Positions 1 to 2,896 of a stretch of 5,403 nucleotides of DNA are shown here, piece after piece. The translations under genes were made by a program, and so were the position numbers. Every line of letters begins with the position of its first letter. Position 1 is the first letter of the stretch. The notes under the pieces were generated by a model. It ran no database searches and had not been told where the DNA came from. It saw only the letters and a list, made by a program, of their open reading frames with translations. This DNA comes from Anaerolineales bacterium (GTDB taxonomy: Bacteria; Chloroflexota; Anaerolineae; UBA7937), in assembly GCA_030593425.1 (NCBI GenBank), contig JAUVHF010000115.1, positions 1 through 5,403 on the forward strand, in the 5' to 3' direction.

Positions 1-53
1 CCACGGTCTCCTGGGCCACAACCAGGTGCCTTAACCGCTAGGCTACACTCACC
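1..53 (-). tRNA. tRNA-His(GUG), 3' part cut off by window edge
   Basis: Read on the minus strand, the sequence folds as the 5' two-thirds of a tRNA. The acceptor strand GTGAGTG is preceded by an extra G (position 53), the G-1 typical of histidine tRNAs. T8-A9 follow, then a D-stem GCCT/AGGC with a GCGGTT-type D-loop. The anticodon stem is CCTGG/CCAGG around the loop TTGTGGC, which gives anticodon GTG. The variable loop AGACC and the first bases of the T-stem (GTGG) are visible, and the rest lies beyond position 1. It sits 27 bases behind the tRNA-Arg gene on the same strand, so the two are probably cut from one transcript. Identity is secure from the anticodon and the G-1 together; the acceptor closure cannot be checked here. 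Confidence 0.93.
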
Positions 54-80
54 ACGGAAACGCTATTTGCCCCTTTGCCT

Positions 81-158
<78 letters not shown>

Positions 159-170
159 AAAACGCTTGGA

Positions 171-216
171 AATAGGGAGTCAACCTGACCAAAGCAGTTG
201 GTCTTGTCTCCCTTTT
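171..216 (-). promoter_or_regulatory. long hairpin in the leader of the tRNA transcript
   Basis: Nested inverted repeats lie between the predicted transcription start (about 219) and tRNA-Arg. The innermost stem is GACCAA/TTGGTC with loop CTGCT. Next, after a 3-base bulge on one side, comes CAA/TTG. Then there is an A-A mismatch and GGGAG/CTCCC, with further partial pairing of AAAA with TATT. In the RNA this would be a stem of 14 strong pairs starting only a few bases from the 5' end and ending 12 bases before the tRNA. On the plus strand the same hairpin is followed by TTTT, so it could also act as a weak terminator in that direction, though no plus-strand gene leads into it. The pairing is seen directly; a role in precursor processing or stability is inferred. 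Confidence 0.55.
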
Positions 217-225
217 CGCAATTCA

Positions 226-254
226 AGGATAACACAGGGAAAAAGGGAAGTCAA
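226..254 (-). promoter_or_regulatory. sigma-70-type promoter for the tRNA pair
   Basis: On the minus strand a -35 box TTGACT (positions 254-249, five of six consensus bases) is followed by exactly 17 bases and a -10 box TATCCT (231-226, four of six). An upstream TGT makes it an extended -10. Transcription should start near position 219, giving a leader of about 60 bases before tRNA-Arg. The promoter lies between the stop of the HEPN-like gene (352) and the tRNAs, so the tRNAs do not depend on transcription from that gene. The spacing and the -35 match make this one of the better promoter calls in the window. Confidence 0.65.
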
Positions 255-323
255 GCAATTCAACTGTAAACGAACGGCGAGAGGCAAAGCCGTCTGTGGG
301 GTCTATGCTGTGTCACACCAGGC

Positions 324-349
324 AACGACTCCAGAAACGAGGAGTCATT
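324..349 (-). terminator. hairpin directly behind the HEPN-like gene, terminator without clear U-tract
   Basis: Two bases after the TAG stop of the gene ending at 352, the minus strand reads AATGACTCC, an 8-base loop TCGTTTCT, and GGAGTCGTT. This forms nine pairs including one U-G. Placement right behind the stop is what one expects of an intrinsic terminator or a 3'-end-protecting hairpin. However, the bases that follow are GCCTGG rather than a run of U, so efficient factor-independent termination is doubtful. It may instead mark a processed 3' end. Confidence 0.45.
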
Positions 350-351
350 GG

Positions 352-855
352 CTAGAAATCGGCCTCTGTTTCTCCAAACGGGGTCTTGTCCATCAGTTGC
401 ACTATTTCATCCGCAAGAGTGGCCAGAAAGTCTGCCAAGCTATCGATATCAGTCGCTGTGACCTTCTCAAATTGATATTGTAGCCCCTGCTTTGCCCTAG
501 CGACAATCTTGCTCCGAAGACCCGCTCCCGACTCGGGCTCGGCTGCCCATCCAGAGTGAACTATCCTATGGCGGCGTTCCTCTGCCTCATGTAGCGACTT
601 CCTGATTCCCTCAAGTTCAGCAAGGACTGCGGGGTCGCTAACCTGGAAGCGGTACAGCGAACAAAAAAGGTCAACCAGTTGGCGAAAAGAAAGCTGTGCA
701 GTCACAATCTGGCCCATTTGCTGCTCACCGCCGATTAACGCCCAAATGCACAATGAAATCGCTTCTTCAAGCAAAGCAAAGTTGACCGTTATGCGCCCAA
801 TAGCTTCCAACAGGGCTGGGTCGCGTGCTAGCCACGGCGGAACTTGTCTGTCCAT
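352..855 (-). CDS. small HEPN-like helical protein, function unknown
   Basis: The product is a 167-residue soluble protein that looks all alpha-helical, with no signal peptide or membrane helix. The N-terminal half is a long amphipathic helix region (residues about 12-45, with the segment NFALLEEAISL). A second helical part (about 50-90) leads into RHRIVH at residues 95-100, followed by SGW. Arg95, a polar residue, then His100 fits the R-x4-6-H signature of HEPN domains. Many of these are RNases in toxin, CRISPR or abortive-infection systems; others only bind nucleotides or proteins. The family assignment rests on this motif and the helix pattern, not on a search. The ATG at 855 is preferred because AGGGGGG lies just upstream. 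A GTG at 882 would add nine residues but has no ribosome-binding site. The gene stands alone: no nucleotidyltransferase (MNT) or other usual partner is present, and the nearest neighbours downstream are tRNA genes. Confidence 0.7.
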   Translation of the reverse strand: MDRQVPPWLARDPALLEAIGRITVNFALLEEAISLCIWALIGGEQQMGQIVTAQLSFRQLVDLFCSLYRFQVSDPAVLAELEGIRKSLHEAEERRHRIVHSGWAAEPESGAGLRSKIVARAKQGLQYQFEKVTATDIDSLADFLATLADEIVQLMDKTPFGETEADF

Positions 856-859
856 ATAT

Positions 860-866
860 CCCCCCT
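860..866 (-). promoter_or_regulatory. ribosome-binding site that selects the ATG at 855
   Basis: The minus strand reads AGGGGGG, then ATAT, then ATG. This differs from AGGAGG by one G that can still wobble-pair with 16S rRNA. Spacing is slightly short at 4 bases. No comparable sequence precedes the GTG at 882, so it argues for the shorter, 167-residue product. Confidence 0.5.
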
Positions 867-910
867 GCTGTGGCACAACCACTCATATGCAGAGTGGTCT
901 GGATATGCCT

Positions 911-939
911 ATTGTAGCACAGATTGACTCCTAGAACAA
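911..939 (-). promoter_or_regulatory. extended -10 promoter of the HEPN-like gene
   Basis: On the minus strand the -10 box TACAAT (916-911, five of six consensus bases) is preceded by TGC, giving an extended -10. A weaker -35 box TTGTTC (939-934, three of six) lies exactly 17 bases upstream. The start would fall near 904, leaving a leader of about 50 bases before the ATG at 855. The gene therefore seems to be transcribed on its own and not as the tail of the glycan operon, whose last stop is at 1269. Confidence 0.6.
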
Positions 940-1185
940 GTGTGCATACGTAGTGGTTCACTCGTTTTCCGATAGACCTTGTATAGACATAGATTTTCAG
1001 TTTTAGCATTCCGAACCATAATGACTTACAGCCCCACAAGGCTTTCCATCCACCCCTCAATCCCTTAGAAGATAGGGAGCGATATTGCTAAAGAATTTCC
1101 GATACGCTTCACCGCACTGATTTCCCACTTCCTTCATGGTTCTGAGACTAAACCCCAAATACGTGTAATCTAAGCGTAGGGATTA

Positions 1186-1205
1186 ACATAATGAGACAGT
1201 TATGT
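1186..1205. repeat. 6-bp inverted repeat (ACATAA/TTATGT)
   Basis: ACATAA, an 8-base spacer TGAGACAG, then TTATGT form a perfect 6-bp dyad about 64 bases behind the operon's last stop. A second small dyad, GACA/TGTC around GTTA, overlaps its right half. It is short and A/T-rich, so a weak protein-binding site or chance are both possible; no U-tract follows on either strand. Confidence 0.3.
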
Positions 1206-1245
1206 CAAAAGGTAGAGGCTTTTCACGGTAGACCAAAAGGTTGAG
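1206..1245. repeat. pair of 12-base direct repeats, 28 bases apart
   Basis: CAAAAGGTAGAG at 1206-1217 and CAAAAGGTTGAG at 1234-1245 agree at 11 of 12 positions. The hexamer GGTAGA also recurs between them (1211 and 1228), and CTTTT at 1219-1223 can pair with AAAAG at 1235-1239. The block sits 24-63 bases behind the stop of the pyruvate-kinase C-domain gene. Two copies are too few for a CRISPR call. They could be paired binding sites or the trace of a short duplication. Confidence 0.4.
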
Positions 1246-1268
1246 ATTAGTCTCCCCGTGCGGATGGG

Positions 1269-1868
1269 CTACAGAGGTTTGAGAGGCCGCTTTTGGAGCC
1301 TCGGCTTGCAGAGTATCTCCAGGATCCGCATATCGAAGAAGGTCTGGGCGTTGGCAGGCACCAGGGCCACAGCGGTATCTGCGCCCCGCCCCGTGCCCGC
1401 GATGGCCACCACCTCCTCGTCGGTGCGCACCAAGCCGGCATCGGCGGCCATGAGGGCTATCTCGCAGACCACCTTCATCCCCTCGCCCAAGACGCGCAGA
1501 GTATAGGCTATGATCTCCTCAAGTTCATAGGTGCCCAACTTCTTGCGCACCGCCCTACCCACCCCACCGAAAGCGTGCTGGCAAGTTAATATCTTGGCCC
1601 CGGCTCTTTCGATGGCCGCCCGGTTTTCCTCCCTGAGTTCCTGCTCGTTGGGCTCGCGAAACCCCGTGGAGTGGGTGACAACCACCAAGTTGTACCCCTT
1701 GAAGAACTCCGCCGCCCGAGCCCCGGTCCTCCCGGTGGTAGTAGCCACCAAGATGGTCTCGATTCCCAACTCATCAGCTCGCGCCTTGGCGATCTCTAAA
1801 GTCCTTTCCGTGTTCTCTTTTCCCTGCCTATCGAAGTAGACGACCCCTCTCATGGTGATCTCGGACAT
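1269..1868 (-). CDS. stand-alone pyruvate kinase C-terminal-domain protein (AF0103-like)
   Basis: The 199-residue product matches what I recall of the AF0103 family, small proteins with the fold of the pyruvate kinase C-terminal (alpha/beta) domain but without the catalytic barrel. Shared landmarks are VYFDRQGKENTERTL (residues about 10-24), the loop TTTGRTGARAAEF (43-55), THSTGFREP (65-73), a Lys-Leu-Gly segment near 110, VCEIALMAADAGL (133-145), the GRGADTAV turn (159-166) and NAQTFFDMRI (172-181). In pyruvate kinase the equivalent of the TxxGRT loop helps bind a phosphorylated effector, so ligand binding is possible; no reaction is established. The protein should be cytoplasmic. Length is normal for the family. 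The start at 1868 follows a strong AAAGGAGG 12 bases upstream; the Met at residue 6 is a possible alternative but lies further from it. It is the last gene of the operon, and its link to sugar metabolism or glycan synthesis is only inferred. Confidence 0.85.
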   Translation of the reverse strand: MSEITMRGVVYFDRQGKENTERTLEIAKARADELGIETILVATTTGRTGARAAEFFKGYNLVVVTHSTGFREPNEQELREENRAAIERAGAKILTCQHAFGGVGRAVRKKLGTYELEEIIAYTLRVLGEGMKVVCEIALMAADAGLVRTDEEVVAIAGTGRGADTAVALVPANAQTFFDMRILEILCKPRLQKRPLKPL

Positions 1869-1873
1869 TCTAC

Positions 1874-1960
1874 CTATCGACCTCCTTTACAAGCTATGAG
1901 GCACCCTGCAAAGATGCCAGCGGCGATAATCCCCTCAATCGAGACATTCACACCCTTCAC
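1874..1960 (-). CDS. possible 28-residue hydrophobic peptide gene
   Basis: Immediately after the TAG stop of the decarboxylase gene, in the same frame, a GTG at 1960 opens 28 codons ending in TAG at 1876-1874. GGAG lies 6 bases before this GTG, inside the end of the upstream gene. Another GTG at 1951 could also start it. The product begins VKGVNVSIEG, continues with a hydrophobic stretch IIAAGIFAGCLIA (residues about 11-23) and ends with the basic tail CKGGR. This resembles a minimal single-helix membrane peptide with a cytoplasmic positive end. The ribosome-binding site of the next gene lies within its last codons, which would fit translational coupling. It could equally be spacer sequence that happens to be open, or a former C-terminal extension of the decarboxylase. 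I do not recognise a family. Confidence 0.4.
   Translation of the reverse strand: MKGVNVSIEGIIAAGIFAGCLIACKGGR
1881..1888 (-). promoter_or_regulatory. strong Shine-Dalgarno of the pyruvate-kinase C-domain gene
   Basis: AAAGGAGG (followed by TC) is a near-perfect match to the anti-Shine-Dalgarno end of 16S rRNA. The gap to the ATG at 1868 is 12 bases, longer than the usual 5-9. The site lies inside the final codons of the possible small peptide gene, so ribosomes finishing there would pass directly over it. Confidence 0.65.
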
Positions 1961-2896
1961 CTACTTCTCCAGTTGCTCTCTGAACCAGGCTATGGTGATC
2001 TCGAGCCCTTCTTCCAGCCCGATCTTCGGCTCCCAGCCCAAGGTCCTTCTGGCCCTCGTTATATCTGGCCGGCGCACGTGAGGATCGTCAGGAGGCAAGG
2101 GTTGATAGACCATCCCCGCTTTGTTGCCCGTCATCTCGTTGATTAGATGAGCCAACTCCAGGATCGACATCTCCTGGGGCTTGCCCAAGTTCACCGGCTC
2201 TGCCTCCTGGGAGAAAAGCAACTTCTCGATCCCCTCTATCATATCCGAGACATAGCAGAAGGAACGGGTCTGAGTGCCATCGCCATAGATGGTAAGGGGC
2301 TCGCCTCGTAAGGTTTGGCCCAGGAAATTGGGTACCACCCGGCCATCATCCAGGCGCATACGGGGACCATAGGTGTTGAAGATGCGGGCGATGCGGGTAT
2401 CCAACCCGTGATACCGATGATAGGCCATAGTTAGGGCCTCAGCGAACCGCTTGGCCTCGTCGTAGACCCCCCGGGGACCGATGGGGTTCACGTTCCCCCA
2501 GTACCCCTCGCTCTGGGGGTGCTCCAGGGGGTCGCCGTACACCTCCGAGGTGGAGGCCAGAAGATACCGAGCCCCCTTAGCCCGCGCCAGCCCCAAGGTC
2601 TTATGGGTCCCCAAGGCCCCCACCTTCAAAGTCTGGATCGGGTACTCCATATAGTCGTTAGGGCTGGCTGGGGAGGCGAAATGCAAGACCGCATCCAAAG
2701 GCCCCTCGACGTAGAGATATTCCGTCACGTCTTGCTTGACGAAGCGGAAGTTATCATTACCCGCCAGATGCTCGATGTTGGCTGTGCTCCCGGTTATGAG
2801 GTTGTCCATGGCTATCACCTGGTGCCCTTGCTCCAAGAAACGGTCGCACAGATGCGAGCCCAAGAAGCCAGCCCCGCCCGTAATTAGTATTCTCAT
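1961..2896 (-). CDS. UDP-glucuronate decarboxylase (UDP-xylose synthase), extended SDR family
   Basis: This cytoplasmic enzyme converts UDP-glucuronate to UDP-xylose plus CO2, using bound NAD through a 4-keto intermediate; the product feeds glycan synthesis. The 311-residue length is that of a bacterial enzyme without membrane anchor. Visible motifs are the NAD-binding TGGAGFLGSHL (residues 6-16), Asp31 after the second strand for the cofactor ribose, HFASPASPNDY (72-82), the active-site strand STSEVYGDP (115-123) with Glu118, the YxxxK pair Tyr145/Lys149, NTYGPRM (174-180), and the substrate-binding segments GTQTRSFCYV (207-216) and RRPDI (275-279). The SPASP and STSEVYGDP motifs set it apart from UDP-glucose 4-epimerases and dTDP-glucose dehydratases, though substrate specificity is by family resemblance only. 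Its ATG overlaps the stop of the polymerase gene (ATGA), so the two are probably translated in step, and its product may supply a sugar for the polymer handled by that neighbour. Confidence 0.93.
   Translation of the reverse strand: MRILITGGAGFLGSHLCDRFLEQGHQVIAMDNLITGSTANIEHLAGNDNFRFVKQDVTEYLYVEGPLDAVLHFASPASPNDYMEYPIQTLKVGALGTHKTLGLARAKGARYLLASTSEVYGDPLEHPQSEGYWGNVNPIGPRGVYDEAKRFAEALTMAYHRYHGLDTRIARIFNTYGPRMRLDDGRVVPNFLGQTLRGEPLTIYGDGTQTRSFCYVSDMIEGIEKLLFSQEAEPVNLGKPQEMSILELAHLINEMTGNKAGMVYQPLPPDDPHVRRPDITRARRTLGWEPKIGLEEGLEITIAWFREQLEK

Larger units (their letters stand above)
940..1268. other. AT-richer intergenic gap with no gene seen
   Basis: Between the promoter of the HEPN-like gene and the end of the pyruvate-kinase C-domain gene, no reading frame has both a plausible start and protein-like composition. 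The longest frame here (minus, crossing into the HEPN-like gene) has no recognisable motif and mixed, cysteine- and tryptophan-rich content. The base composition is visibly richer in A and T than the flanking genes. It contains short repeats, annotated separately, a 9-base word TTTCCGATA occurring twice (near 966 and 1097), and a 5-bp hairpin TCCCT/AGGGA at 1061-1078. I see no tRNA, transposon end or U-tract terminator. A decayed gene cannot be excluded by eye. Confidence 0.5.

Noticed and set aside
159..225. T-box riboswitch before the tRNA genes
   Set aside because: The leader is too short, lacks the conserved T-box sequence and precedes tRNAs and not a synthetase or amino-acid gene.
166..483. 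105-codon plus-strand frame across the tRNA promoter
   Set aside because: It starts in the tRNA leader, crosses the promoter and hairpin and ends antisense in the HEPN-like gene. The composition is not protein-like.
767..1060. 97-codon minus-strand frame overlapping the HEPN-like gene
   Set aside because: Its C-terminal half is an out-of-frame reading of the HEPN-like gene and its N-terminal half is compositionally odd with no motif. It also runs through the HEPN promoter.
1206..1245. CRISPR array
   Set aside because: There are only two 12-base copies, no further units at the same period and no cas genes.
1896..1926. Terminator between the decarboxylase and the next gene
   Set aside because: Only a GGCA/TGCC stem of four pairs with an 11-base loop is present and no U-run follows. 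The gap is better explained by the small reading frame and the ribosome-binding site.
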